Both the position numbers and the translations under genes were made by a program. A stretch of DNA of 64,000 bases from Chloroflexota bacterium (GTDB taxonomy: Bacteria > Chloroflexota > Anaerolineae > Aggregatilineales > J027): assembly GCA_024434115.1 (NCBI GenBank), contig QMIT01000011.1:124001-188000 (forward strand). Direction: 5' to 3'. The notes under the pieces were generated by a model. It saw only the letters and a list, made by a program, of their open reading frames with translations, had not been told where the DNA came from and searched no databases. Shown here one piece after another: positions 33,136 to 41,794 of this stretch; position 1 is the stretch's first letter, and each line of letters starts with the position of its first letter.

Positions 33136-33759
33136 ATGACAGGGGTGGAAAAAAGGGGACTACGGAAACGCCTGTTTGCCTATTTTATGGCCCGAGTCCA
33201 AGACGATGAACTGACCATTTCTCACAAACGCCGCTTATTTAAAGATATATCAGGAACGGTTTTGGAGATTGGCCCCGGCGCTGGCCCCAATTTGGCCTAT
33301 TTCCCTTCTGGTATTCGTTGGATTGGGGTTGAGCCAAACCCACATATGCACTCCTATCTGCGCCAACAAGCCGAACGTTTAGGCTTTCAGGTAGAACTGC
33401 GTGTATTAGAGGGTGAAAAGTTGCCAGCCCAAGACGCAAGCGTAGATCATGTGGTCAGCACGTTGGTTTTGTGTTCCGTGCCGAGTCAGTCCCGTATCCT
33501 TGCCGAAATCGTGCGGGTATTAAAACCGGGCGGGCGATTTGTTTTTTTTGAGCATGTCGCCGCACCGCATGGATCGGGTTTGCGCCGCTATCAAGGAATT
33601 CTAAACCCGGCTTGGAAATGGTTTGGAGATGGCTGTAATCTTAACCGTGAGACATGGACAGCGATTGAGGCCGCTGGGTTTAGTGAGGTGCAAATCGAGC
33701 ATTTCCGTATGCCGGAAGGCCCGGTTGCGCCGCATATTGCAGGTTTTGCCATTAAATAA
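33136..33759 (+). CDS. Class I SAM-dependent methyltransferase
   Basis: The 207-residue protein has a SAM core: TVLEIGPGAGPNLAYFPSG, GVEPNPHMHSYLRQQA, LPAQDASVDHVVSTLVLCSV, and EIVRVLKPGGRFVFFEHVAAP. The C-terminal part (FGDGCNLNRETWTAIEAAGFSEVQIEHF) is that of the METTL7/UbiE-like group, which methylates thiols or quinones. It starts 11 bp after the cytochrome gene and precedes the peroxidase fusion by 30 bp, so the three genes form an operon. Its substrate is unknown. Confidence 0.87.
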   Translation: MTGVEKRGLRKRLFAYFMARVQDDELTISHKRRLFKDISGTVLEIGPGAGPNLAYFPSGIRWIGVEPNPHMHSYLRQQAERLGFQVELRVLEGEKLPAQDASVDHVVSTLVLCSVPSQSRILAEIVRVLKPGGRFVFFEHVAAPHGSGLRRYQGILNPAWKWFGDGCNLNRETWTAIEAAGFSEVQIEHFRMPEGPVAPHIAGFAIK

Positions 33760-33789
33760 ATTTTTGAGCTATAAGGGGGAATTGAATTT

Positions 33790-36183
33790 ATGATGTCGAA
33801 TGAGTCACCGACGATGAAAAAGCGCCGCGTACCCTGTTGGGCATGGGTTTTATTTATTCTGGTTGACCTCTGTATTATGTCTGTCGTCGTGTTAGCCTTG
33901 CTGCCAGTTGAGGAAGATGCCAAAATCGCCGAGGCTGATTGGGGTGTAGGGGCCAATAATATTGAGCCGTCGTGGACAGGCTTGCAACGTGAATGGCCTC
34001 AACCCAATGGTGAAGTAGACCCCGCGATTGCCAATCTGGGTTATCAATTGTTTTTTGACCCGGTGCTGTCTGGCAATAACAACTTTGCGTGTGCTAACTG
34101 CCATCACCCCGATATGGGCTTTAGCAATGGGCAGACGACTGGGATGGGGCCAGAGGGCCAAGAACTGACCCGCAATGTGCCGACGCTGTGGAACGTGGCC
34201 TATAGCGACTCATTTTTCTGGGATGGTCGGGCCAGCAGCCTTGAGGAGCAGTTGATTGTCCCACTGACGGCTGAAAATGAGATGAACCAAGACCTTGAGG
34301 AGTTGGTCACTGAACTAGAAGCGATTGAAGCCTATCAGACCCAATTCGAGAGCTTATTTGACGATGGTATCACGGCGGATAACATCGCTACCGCTCTTGC
34401 GACCTTTGAACGCACCCTAGTGAGCAATGACTCGGCCTTTGACCAATACGTGGCAGGGGATTTTGATGCCCTGACCACCCAACAGCGGCGCGGCTTAGGC
34501 ATTTTTCGTTCGGCGGGGACACGCTGTTTTGAATGTCATGCCCTGCCCGCCTTTGTAGATGAAAATTTTAAGGTGATTGGCGTGCCCGATAATGGGACGG
34601 ATGACCGGGGCGTGGCGGATGCTTACCCAGACGGTCAACCCTATGCCTTCAAGATTCCGACACTGCGCAATGTGGTACTGAGTGGCCCGTATATGCACAA
34701 CGGCTACTATACCTCGCTGGAAGACATCATTGATTTTTACAGCAAGGGTGCGGGGCGTGGGGTTGGTTTTGAAGGGGCAGAAGTAGATCGGTTTGTCGCG
34801 CCGGGGTTCACACTGTCCGACCAAGAAAAGGCCGATATTGTCGCGTTCCTTTATTCACTGACGGATGAGACCATCCCCGAAGATTTGCGGGAAGGGTTGA
34901 ATTATGTGGATGAAGACGGACGCATTATCATTCCGACCAGTGTGCCCTCCGGCGCGGAAAATTTGGTTGAACCGATGGACAATCCAGCCCGTGAGGTCTT
35001 GGCGCAAGTGCAATCCGAGCCGAATGACCGACCTAGCTGTGAGCGGGATGATGCCGCTAAGACGGTGACGGTGCGAGAGGGCCAGACCATTCAACAGGCG
35101 GTAGATTGCGCTGTGCCGGGCGATACCATCTTGGTTCCGCCGGGGATTTATCGAGAGCGTGTGTTGATTGATTTGAGCGACATCACCCTGCGTGGCATGG
35201 TGGATGAACCGGATAGTTGCCCCATTCAATCCCCCGAAAAAATGTGGCCCGAAGGCGATGCCGCCCCCAATTGGCCGATTTTGGAAGGTGATATTGATGG
35301 TGACGGGGTACGCGACTTAACCGACGGGGTGATCGCATCTGGCAACAATTTCCACATGGAATATTTTGTGGCACGCAATTTCACGGGCAACGGGGTATTG
35401 GTGGAAGGGGTGCGCGGGGTGACGTTGCGACATCTGTTCACCGCCAACACAGGCTTGTATGGTGTGTACCCCGTTCGGAGCAACAATGTCCTAGTGGAAT
35501 GTACCGTTGTGACCCAAGCCACCGACGCTGGCATTTATGTCGGCCAATCGCAGGATATTGTGGTGCGCAACAATCTGGCCTATGACAACCTGACCGGTAT
35601 TGAAATTGAAAATTCGGTGAATGCTGACGTATATGATAATGAGTCATGGAATAATGTCGGTGGAATTTTAGTATTCCTACTGCCCAATCTCCATTCGCGG
35701 GTGTCGGAAAATATCAAAGTCCACGACAACTATGTGCATGACAACAATCGCAGCAAAGACGACGCCACCCCCGGTTCCATTGTGGGAGATGTGCCTGTTG
35801 GAACGGGTATTTTGGTGATGGCAACCGACCACTCCGAGTTTTATAACAACCGCATCGAAAATAATCGAAGTGGCGGGTTGGCGATTGTGTCGCTGTATCA
35901 AGCCTACGAAGAAAACGAGATTGGCGACATTGGGCCGTATTCGGAATATAACCGTGTCTATGACAACGAATTCAAAAATAACGGGTATGACCCCAGTGAG
36001 GAAGTGACTGATGCGGGCCTGCCGGGGTCGGATATTCTGTGGGATACGACGGGGTATGGCAATGTGTTTGACCAACCGGGGGCCAAGATGTTCCCACCTG
36101 TCCTGCCCGGTGAAAATTGGCCTGAATTTGCCCAACGTGTGATTTTCCAAGTCTGGAATAATCTCGGCAAGTTGCTGGGATAG
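33790..36183 (+). CDS. Di-heme cytochrome c peroxidase fused to parallel beta-helix domain
   Basis: An N-terminal membrane helix (WAWVLFILVDLCIMSVVVLALL) anchors the 797-residue protein outside the cytoplasm. A MauG/CcpA-like di-heme peroxidase domain covers about 60-370. It has CANCH near residue 101, the second CFECH near 245, and the DGRASSLEEQ and NVVLSGPYMHNGYYTSLEDIIDFY motifs. From about 416 to the end a right-handed parallel beta-helix follows (GQTIQQAVDCAVPGDTILVPPGIYRERVLI, then many NN/DN turns such as VRNNLAYDNLTGIEIENS). Beta-helix proteins beside haem proteins are known as gene pairs; here they are one chain. The helix may hold a polysaccharide or polymer on which the haem domain acts. 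That function is inference. Confidence 0.88.
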   Translation: MMSNESPTMKKRRVPCWAWVLFILVDLCIMSVVVLALLPVEEDAKIAEADWGVGANNIEPSWTGLQREWPQPNGEVDPAIANLGYQLFFDPVLSGNNNFACANCHHPDMGFSNGQTTGMGPEGQELTRNVPTLWNVAYSDSFFWDGRASSLEEQLIVPLTAENEMNQDLEELVTELEAIEAYQTQFESLFDDGITADNIATALATFERTLVSNDSAFDQYVAGDFDALTTQQRRGLGIFRSAGTRCFECHALPAFVDENFKVIGVPDNGTDDRGVADAYPDGQPYAFKIPTLRNVVLSGPYMHNGYYTSLEDIIDFYSKGAGRGVGFEGAEVDRFVAPGFTLSDQEKADIVAFLYSLTDETIPEDLREGLNYVDEDGRIIIPTSVPSGAENLVEPMDNPAREVLAQVQSEPNDRPSCERDDAAKTVTVREGQTIQQAVDCAVPGDTILVPPGIYRERVLIDLSDITLRGMVDEPDSCPIQSPEKMWPEGDAAPNWPILEGDIDGDGVRDLTDGVIASGNNFHMEYFVARNFTGNGVLVEGVRGVTLRHLFTANTGLYGVYPVRSNNVLVECTVVTQATDAGIYVGQSQDIVVRNNLAYDNLTGIEIENSVNADVYDNESWNNVGGILVFLLPNLHSRVSENIKVHDNYVHDNNRSKDDATPGSIVGDVPVGTGILVMATDHSEFYNNRIENNRSGGLAIVSLYQAYEENEIGDIGPYSEYNRVYDNEFKNNGYDPSEEVTDAGLPGSDILWDTTGYGNVFDQPGAKMFPPVLPGENWPEFAQRVIFQVWNNLGKLLG

Positions 36184-36204
36184 GGGCAGAGAGAATTTAA
36201 TAAA

Positions 36205-36231
36205 ACACGGGGCTAAAGCCACCGTGCTGAA
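36205..36231. repeat. REP-like hairpin repeat, copy 2
   Basis: This copy is identical over 27 bp to 15774-15800 and folds the same way (CACGG, GGCT, AA, AGCC, A, CCGTG). It lies just after the peroxidase-beta-helix gene. Confidence 0.75.
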
Positions 36232-36274
36232 TCTAGGATAGACAAATCTACTACCCTGAACTGATTGATCTGAC

Positions 36275-36303
36275 AATAAGGAGGTCGCAAAGCCTCCTTA
36301 TTT
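36275..36303. terminator. Bidirectional terminator
   Basis: AATAAGGAGG and CCTCCTTATT form a perfect 10-bp stem around an 8-nt loop, with a short T-run on the plus side. It lies between two convergent genes. Confidence 0.65.
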
Positions 36304-36304
36304 G

Positions 36305-37147
36305 TTAATTGAGGTGCTGGCGGCAAAAGGCCACACTATCCTTCAGATTTTGGCGGATGATTGCATCATTTTGGAAGCCAAGCGAATCAGGGTAGAGTTC
36401 CAGACACACCGTCCCCGCAAAATTATCCTGTGACAGCCTTTGTAGGAAGCCCGCCAAATCCAGTTCGCCTTGATGGGGCAGCCGATGTTCTCGACCATCT
36501 TTGTAATTGCTCAAGTGGACATGCCAGACACGCCCCTTCGCCGCTTCATAGGCTTCAAGTGGTTTTACGTCGTGGGTGGCCCAATGTGTGGTGTCGAGGG
36601 TCAGATATTCATTCAAATTGGCCCACTGCTCGATGCCTTTCCAATAGTGCGGATCGGTTTTAAGACCCATAATTTTGACCGTTGGCACATTTTCCACCGC
36701 GATTTTAATCGGAGTTGTCTTCTGGTAGGCGGGCAGTTCGTTTTCGATCCAATTTTTGACTGATTTAAATGGGGTCTTCCACGGAAGCCAGTAGCGGCGG
36801 CTTGGTGTTTCGAGCGCGGAACGATAGATACTCGGCGGGTTATGGATAACAATCGCCTCTGCCTCAATCTCTTCAGCTAACTTGAGGGTTTGGTGAATCC
36901 GGCCTAGATGATCGCCCCGATTTTGCCAACCCATTAGATGAACACTGAACGGGGTATGTAATACAAGTGTCGGCAGGCCATAGGTTTGACTGAGTTTTTT
37001 AAGATAGCTGGGGTCGCGGGTACACCAGCGCTCGTCACACATAACCTCCATGCCATCACATCCGGCTTCGGCGGCAATTTCATAACAATACGCTATGTCG
37101 TGGGTGTAGAGTGACCCGGTAGAAAAAATCAGACGTGCGGCGGACAT
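36305..37147 (-). CDS. Sugar-phosphate isomerase/epimerase-like TIM barrel
   Basis: The 280-residue protein fits the xylose-isomerase-like/AP-endonuclease-2 superfamily: FSTGSLYTHDIAYCYEIAAEAGCDGMEVMC, LVLHTPFSVHL, AEAIVIHNPPS, KIAVENVPTV, LTLDTTHWATHDV, WHVHLSNY and GTVCLELYPDSL. The Glu, His and Asp metal ligands of this fold are visible in ENVP, DTTH, HVHL and LELYP. Members isomerise sugars or inositols; the substrate cannot be assigned. The gene stands alone. Confidence 0.85.
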   Translation of the reverse strand: MSAARLIFSTGSLYTHDIAYCYEIAAEAGCDGMEVMCDERWCTRDPSYLKKLSQTYGLPTLVLHTPFSVHLMGWQNRGDHLGRIHQTLKLAEEIEAEAIVIHNPPSIYRSALETPSRRYWLPWKTPFKSVKNWIENELPAYQKTTPIKIAVENVPTVKIMGLKTDPHYWKGIEQWANLNEYLTLDTTHWATHDVKPLEAYEAAKGRVWHVHLSNYKDGREHRLPHQGELDLAGFLQRLSQDNFAGTVCLELYPDSLGFQNDAIIRQNLKDSVAFCRQHLN

Positions 37148-37294
37148 TTTTGGATGCCTCTTTTTGTGTGGATTGATTTTATAGGGTTGGTGTTAGTGTA
37201 GAAAATTGGGCTGAATTTGGTGCTACGGATTTTACACGCCCCGGTGATGATTTCCCTGCCCTTTTTCGCCGATTTAAGGTATAAATATTTTATT

Positions 37295-37366
37295 CGTGAT
37301 AATCAACATTATCACTAGGTAATCTTCTGCGAAGATTGCCGTTGATAATAATTAGCCGTTATCACG
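37295..37366. repeat. Complex palindromic region before the SUKH gene
   Basis: Two adjoining hairpins lie inside an outer repeat. GTGATAAT and ATTATCAC pair around CAAC (37296-37315). GGTAATCTTC and GAAGATTGCC pair around TGC (37318-37340). CGTGATAA (37295-37302) also pairs with TTATCACG (37359-37366). Nothing else is seen in the 272-bp gap 37148-37419. Confidence 0.55.
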
Positions 37367-37419
37367 TGCTATCCGAACATTTATCAAAATTTGGTATTAT
37401 TTTAGGAGGAGAACTAATC

Positions 37420-37872
37420 ATGCAGGAACTTCTAGAGAAACTACGTCAAAAATGTCTCGCAGAAGGGGTTGAGTTAAATCAACCAGCACAGCCAGATGAA
37501 ATAGACGATTTTGAAAAATGGTTTGGAATCAAGTTCTCTGCTGACTTCAGGCAATACCTGCTGAAATGTAACGGCTCAACCATGTCATTTGATATGAGTC
37601 ACTTATGGGCATTAGATGATATAAAGCCAGTTTGGGAGATTTTTGGAAATCCCTCAGAGGATGATAATTTTTTTCAAGATTATGATGCTTATTTTGTTTT
37701 CGGGGACTATAACTACTGGGGTGGCTTCTGGGCAATTAAGCTTGGGAATTCTTCCGTAGAGAAAAATTCTATTGTTATCACTTATACTCCTCAAGAATGT
37801 ATCTATCTTGCAGACAATTATACGCAATTCTTAGAGCAATTTATCAATTTAAGTCCTCACAGCCTAGCTTAA
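37420..37872 (+). CDS. SMI1/KNR4 (SUKH) family protein
   Basis: The 150-residue acidic protein has the SUKH pattern: QPAQPDEIDDFEKWFGIKFSADFRQYLLKCNG, then FVFGDYNYWGGFWAIKLG and a hydrophobic C-terminal helix (NYTQFLEQFIN). Bacterial SUKH proteins often act as immunity proteins against contact-dependent toxins, but no toxin gene is adjacent. ATG at 37420 has AGGAGGA 9 bp upstream. The gene is markedly A/T-rich and isolated, consistent with horizontal gain. Confidence 0.7.
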   Translation: MQELLEKLRQKCLAEGVELNQPAQPDEIDDFEKWFGIKFSADFRQYLLKCNGSTMSFDMSHLWALDDIKPVWEIFGNPSEDDNFFQDYDAYFVFGDYNYWGGFWAIKLGNSSVEKNSIVITYTPQECIYLADNYTQFLEQFINLSPHSLA

Positions 37873-37908
37873 CAAACAAAAAGAGGCTCATTTGATAATG
37901 AGCCTCTT
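37872..37908 (-). terminator. Terminator of pnp
   Basis: AAGAGGCTCAT and ATGAGCCTCTT form a perfect 11-bp stem with a 6-nt loop. On the minus strand the stem runs into TTTTTGTTTG. It lies 17 bp after the pnp stop and may also end the convergent SUKH transcript. Confidence 0.85.
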
Positions 37909-37925
37909 GATATGAGATGCAAAAT

Positions 37926-40277
37926 TTAATTACGGGGGCCGCGATCTCGATCACCGCCGCCGCGATTTCCGCCGTAGTTGCCACCGCCGCCACCACGACG
38001 ATCACCACCGCCACCGCCGCCGCGACGATCACCGCCGTAGCCACCGCGATTTCCGCCACCGCCGCCACTGCGACCACCGCCGCCACCGATGCCCCGGTCA
38101 TTTTGACGGGCTTCTTCAAGCGTCCAGCCTTCGAGAACAGCTTGTCGGCTGAGGCGCACTTTTCCAGAACCCCGGTCAATATCCGTGACCATGACCATGA
38201 TTTCATCGCCAACATGGAATTCATCGCGGATACGTTCGACGCGCATATCGGAAAGCTGGCTGATGTGAACCATGCCATCCGTGCCGGGTAGGAATTCGAC
38301 CCACGCACCATAATCTTCGATGCGGGTAATCTTGCCGGTGTAAATCCGTCCGGGTTCGGGTTCCTCGATCAATCCCAAAATCATGTCGCGGGCACGTTCG
38401 GCTCCGGCGGCGTCCACACTGGCAATCGAGACCAACCCGTCTTCAGCAATTTCAATGACTGTGTTGGTGGCTTCTTGAATGCCGCGCACAGTCTTGCCAC
38501 CCTGACCGATAACCGCGCCAATGCTTTCTACGTTGATCTTGACGGTGAGGATACGTGGAGCATAAGGGCTGAGTTCGGCGCGAGGTTCGGGAATGACACT
38601 CTCGATTAGATCAAGAATTTCGAGGCGGGCATCCAAGGCCTGTGAAAGGGCGCGTGCCATGACATCGTGTGGAACCCCGCTGATTTTGATGTCCATTTGC
38701 AGGGCGGTGATCCCCATACGAGTTCCGGCAACCTTGAAGTCCATATCCCCGAGGTGGTCTTCCATGCCCTGAATATCGGTTAGGACGAAATATTGGTCAC
38801 CATCTTGGATGAGACCCATCGCAATACCCGCTACCGGACGCTTGATTGGAACACCCGCATCCATCAGTGCCAATGTAGAGGCACAGACAGATCCCATACT
38901 GGTGCTGCCGTTCGAGGACATGACTTCGCTGACCACGCGCACGGTGTACGGAAATTCTTCTTCAGAGGGGATGATCACACGCAGAGCATTTTCGGCGAGT
39001 GCCCCATGTCCAATCTCACGGCGCTTTGGCCCACGCAGCGGGTTTGCTTCACCTGTGGAATAGGGCGGGAAGTTGTAATGGTGCATGAAGCGTTTGTTAT
39101 CTTCGGGGTGCAGACCATCCAATAATTGGGAATCCCGCGAAGTTCCCAGCGTGCAGATGCCCAAAACTTGGGTTTGACCACGTTTGAACAAACCCGACCC
39201 ATGTACACGCGGCAGCAGATTCACTTCGGCGGCCAGCGGACGGATTTCAGTTAAAGAGCGACCATCGGGCCGAACGCCTTCTTGGGTAATGCGACGGCGC
39301 ACTTCAGTTTTGACCGCTTCAGAAATATAGGCCCGGATTTCGGAGGCGGAAGTGGCGGGTTTTTCACTCGGTTCATCCTCTTCAGCCAACACTAGGCCTC
39401 GATCATCGTCGTCGAGCAGATCCGCAACTACCCGCTCTTCAAGATCGCCGAGGGCGTCATTGCGTTCGCCTTTTTCAGCGCGAGTCGCAATAATTTCGGC
39501 GATGTCTTGACCCACACGGGCCATGACCCGATCCCGTAGGGTTACGTCTTTTTCGGCAGAGACGAATTCACGTTTGGGCTTGCCAACCGCCGCCAGCATT
39601 TCTTTTTGCAAGGCAATGACGGGTTGCATACTTTCATGGGCCAAACGCAGCGCTTCCAACATGGTGTCTTCGGGGACTTCGTTGGCGGCGCATTCGACCA
39701 TCAAAATGGCTTCGGCTGTACCGGCCACACGCAGATCAAGGGCGCTGTGTTCCATATCTGGAATGGAGGGGTTAACGACCAACTGGCCGTTAATCAGGCC
39801 AACACGCGCACCCGCAATTGGGCCATTCCAAGGAATGTCGCTGATGGTGAGAGCAGTGCTGGCGGCGATGATGCTCAACATGTCCACATCTACGACCTGA
39901 TCGTGGGACAGCGACATCACGATTACTTGTACTTCGTTGTGCAAGTCTTTGGGGAACAGTGGGCGCAGGGGGCGGTCTGTCACACGTGAAATCAGAATGC
40001 TGCGTTCACTGGGACGACCTTCGCGGCGCAGGAAAGAACCGGGAATGCGTCCGACTGCATAGAGGCGTTCTTCGTAATCTACGCTCAATGGCAGAAAATC
40101 AATGCCTTCACGGGCATTCGCACTCATCGTCGCCGTGCAGAAAAGAACCGTGTCACCCATTTGGGCCACGACTGCTGCCCCGGCTTGTTCCGCGAGCTTC
40201 CCTGTTTTTAAAATGATTTCTTTATCGCCGATGTGGGTCGAAAAAACTTTGTCGGCTGGCATTACACTATGAACCAT
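37926..40277 (-). CDS. pnp: Polynucleotide phosphorylase
   Basis: PNPase degrades RNA 3'-5' with phosphate. Two RNase PH domains are present: FCTATMSANAREGIDFLPLSVDYEERLYAVGRIPGSFLRREG, and later VLGICTLGTSRDSQLLDG with GSVCASTLALMDAGVPIKRPVAGIAMGL. A KH domain (VESIGAVIGQGGKTVRGIQEATN) and S1 domain (GRIYTGKITRIEDYGAWVEFLPGTDGMVHISQLSD) follow. The last 50 residues are Gly/Arg/Asn-rich (GGGGGNRGGYGGDRRGG), an RGG-like tail that probably adds RNA or protein contacts and is longer than in most PNPases. It lies downstream of rpsO in the common rpsO-pnp order. Confidence 0.97.
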   Translation of the reverse strand: MVHSVMPADKVFSTHIGDKEIILKTGKLAEQAGAAVVAQMGDTVLFCTATMSANAREGIDFLPLSVDYEERLYAVGRIPGSFLRREGRPSERSILISRVTDRPLRPLFPKDLHNEVQVIVMSLSHDQVVDVDMLSIIAASTALTISDIPWNGPIAGARVGLINGQLVVNPSIPDMEHSALDLRVAGTAEAILMVECAANEVPEDTMLEALRLAHESMQPVIALQKEMLAAVGKPKREFVSAEKDVTLRDRVMARVGQDIAEIIATRAEKGERNDALGDLEERVVADLLDDDDRGLVLAEEDEPSEKPATSASEIRAYISEAVKTEVRRRITQEGVRPDGRSLTEIRPLAAEVNLLPRVHGSGLFKRGQTQVLGICTLGTSRDSQLLDGLHPEDNKRFMHHYNFPPYSTGEANPLRGPKRREIGHGALAENALRVIIPSEEEFPYTVRVVSEVMSSNGSTSMGSVCASTLALMDAGVPIKRPVAGIAMGLIQDGDQYFVLTDIQGMEDHLGDMDFKVAGTRMGITALQMDIKISGVPHDVMARALSQALDARLEILDLIESVIPEPRAELSPYAPRILTVKINVESIGAVIGQGGKTVRGIQEATNTVIEIAEDGLVSIASVDAAGAERARDMILGLIEEPEPGRIYTGKITRIEDYGAWVEFLPGTDGMVHISQLSDMRVERIRDEFHVGDEIMVMVTDIDRGSGKVRLSRQAVLEGWTLEEARQNDRGIGGGGGRSGGGGGNRGGYGGDRRGGGGGGDRRGGGGGNYGGNRGGGDRDRGPRN

Positions 40278-40434
40278 AAGGTTTTTATCAGTTCCTCCTC
40301 AACGGAACATTTCTCGCGCTGCCTAAATACTAGGCAAATTAGCTTATTATAATGCAAACAAGCGCACGAGACCCCACAGCACCGGGGGCGTGCGCCCGAT
40401 TTTTTGAAGTATAGCGAAAATCCAATGGGTTGGA

Positions 40435-40704
40435 TTAGCGACGCAGATTCAACCGTTGGAGAATTTCCGTATAGGCGTCCGCATCTTTATTCTTCAAATA
40501 CTTCAATAAACGACGACGCTGCCCTACCATTTGGAGCAGACCGCGACGGCTGTGTTCGTCGTGCTTGTGGACTTTTAGATGTTCGGTCAGATATTCGATG
40601 CGGCTGGTCAAGAGGGCGATTTGTACCTGTGGAGAACCTGTATCGCCTTCGTGGGTCGCAAAACTTTGAATGATAGACTGCTTGTTATCTTTGGTAAGCG
40701 CCAT
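40435..40704 (-). CDS. rpsO: 30S ribosomal protein S15
   Basis: The 89-residue protein is complete: [36 protein letters not shown], then [32 protein letters not shown] at 40704 is the family start; the longer upstream frame is leader. A -10 TATAAT at 40825-40830, preceded by TGC as an extended -10, is a likely promoter on the minus strand. pnp follows 157 bp downstream. Confidence 0.96.
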   Translation of the reverse strand: MALTKDNKQSIIQSFATHEGDTGSPQVQIALLTSRIEYLTEHLKVHKHDEHSRRGLLQMVGQRRRLLKYLKNKDADAYTEILQRLNLRR

Positions 40705-40949
40705 GATCTCGTTAAATTCCTTAATCAAACACCCGCTCAAGGCAGCAGGCTGATTTTCGATTGATTCCATCCTGATAATGAAAGGTTTGTTATAGATCAA
40801 AACCTGCTCAGGAATGTGGTCGGCATTATAGCAGAGGCATTTTGGGTTGTGTAGGGTTGTTTAAGGTGGGTACAATCAGCGTGACTTTTTTGTGCCATTG
40901 CTGTTATTCTTGTAGAAAACCACTTACTTGTGCAGACATGGAGGCAAGC

Positions 40950-41738
40950 ATGGGCCTATTGGAGGGCAAAGTTGCCCTTGTTTTTGGGGTAGCGAATAAA
41001 AATTCAATTGCATGGGGGATTACCCAAGCCTTTCATCGAGAAGGCGCAACGCTGGGCCTGAGTTATGCAGGAGAGGCGTTAGAAAGGCGTGTAGTGCCGC
41101 TTGCCGAAACGTTAGGGGTAGATTTTGTTGTGCAGTGTAATGTCAACAGCGATGAAGAACTTGACGCGACATTTGCCAAGATTAAGGAGCGTTTTGGTCG
41201 TGTTGATGTGTTGGTACACTCGATTGCCTATGCCACCCGTGAGGACTTGGATGGGTTATTTGTAGATACCTCCCGTCAAGGATTTATCACCGCGCTGGAA
41301 ACATCGGCCTACAGCTTGGTGGCGTTAGCCAAACGTGCCGTGCCATTGATGCCCGAAGGTGGGAGTGTTATGACCTTGAGCTACTATGGGGCGGAGAAAG
41401 TATTGCCCCATTACAATGTTATGGGCGTGGCAAAGTCAGCATTGGAATCCAGCGTGCGCTACCTTGCTGCCGATCTTGGCCCCAAGAAAGTCCGGGTCAA
41501 TGCCATCAGTGCCGGCCCAATCAAGACCCTATCCGCCGCCGGGATTGCGGGTTTCCGCAAAATGTATCGCCTAGCGGAGGACGTTGCCCCGCTGCGTGAA
41601 TTGGTCTCACAGGATGATGTGGGGGATGTCGCGGTTTGGTTGGGGTCACACTTGGCCCGTATGGTCACAGGCGAAACGATTTATGTAGATGCCGGGTTGA
41701 GCATTCTCGGTATGCCGATGACCGAAGACGATTTGTAA
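40950..41738 (+). CDS. fabI: Enoyl-[acyl-carrier-protein] reductase (NADH)
   Basis: FabI reduces the enoyl-ACP double bond in fatty-acid elongation. The nucleotide motif [25 protein letters not shown], and the catalytic Tyr-x6-Lys in [13 protein letters not shown] are intact. So are [16 protein letters not shown] and the C-terminal [21 protein letters not shown] at 40950 gives 262 residues, the usual length, with GGAGG 5 bp before it. An upstream in-frame stretch has no coding character. The gene stands alone and is divergent from rpsO. Confidence 0.96.
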   Translation: MGLLEGKVALVFGVANKNSIAWGITQAFHREGATLGLSYAGEALERRVVPLAETLGVDFVVQCNVNSDEELDATFAKIKERFGRVDVLVHSIAYATREDLDGLFVDTSRQGFITALETSAYSLVALAKRAVPLMPEGGSVMTLSYYGAEKVLPHYNVMGVAKSALESSVRYLAADLGPKKVRVNAISAGPIKTLSAAGIAGFRKMYRLAEDVAPLRELVSQDDVGDVAVWLGSHLARMVTGETIYVDAGLSILGMPMTEDDL

Positions 41739-41794
41739 TCTTTATCTGAATAATAGTAAATAGGGCGGGCCTAAATAGTTCGCCCTCACATAGT

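Noticed and set aside
33790..36183. NosD nitrous-oxide maturation protein
   Set aside because: The beta-helix resembles NosD loosely, but the fused di-heme domain and absence of nos genes argue against it.
37295..37366. Integron attC site
   Set aside because: The palindromes lack the conserved core triplets in the required places and no integrase was seen.
38000..38090. CRISPR-like or tandem DNA repeat
   Set aside because: The periodicity is Gly codon usage in the PNPase tail; no spacer-repeat alternation occurs. No CRISPR array was found in the window.
37917..38291. Ala/Thr-rich frames on the plus strand over the pnp 3' end
   Set aside because: They are the complement of the Gly/Arg-rich tail of PNPase; low complexity explains the open frames.
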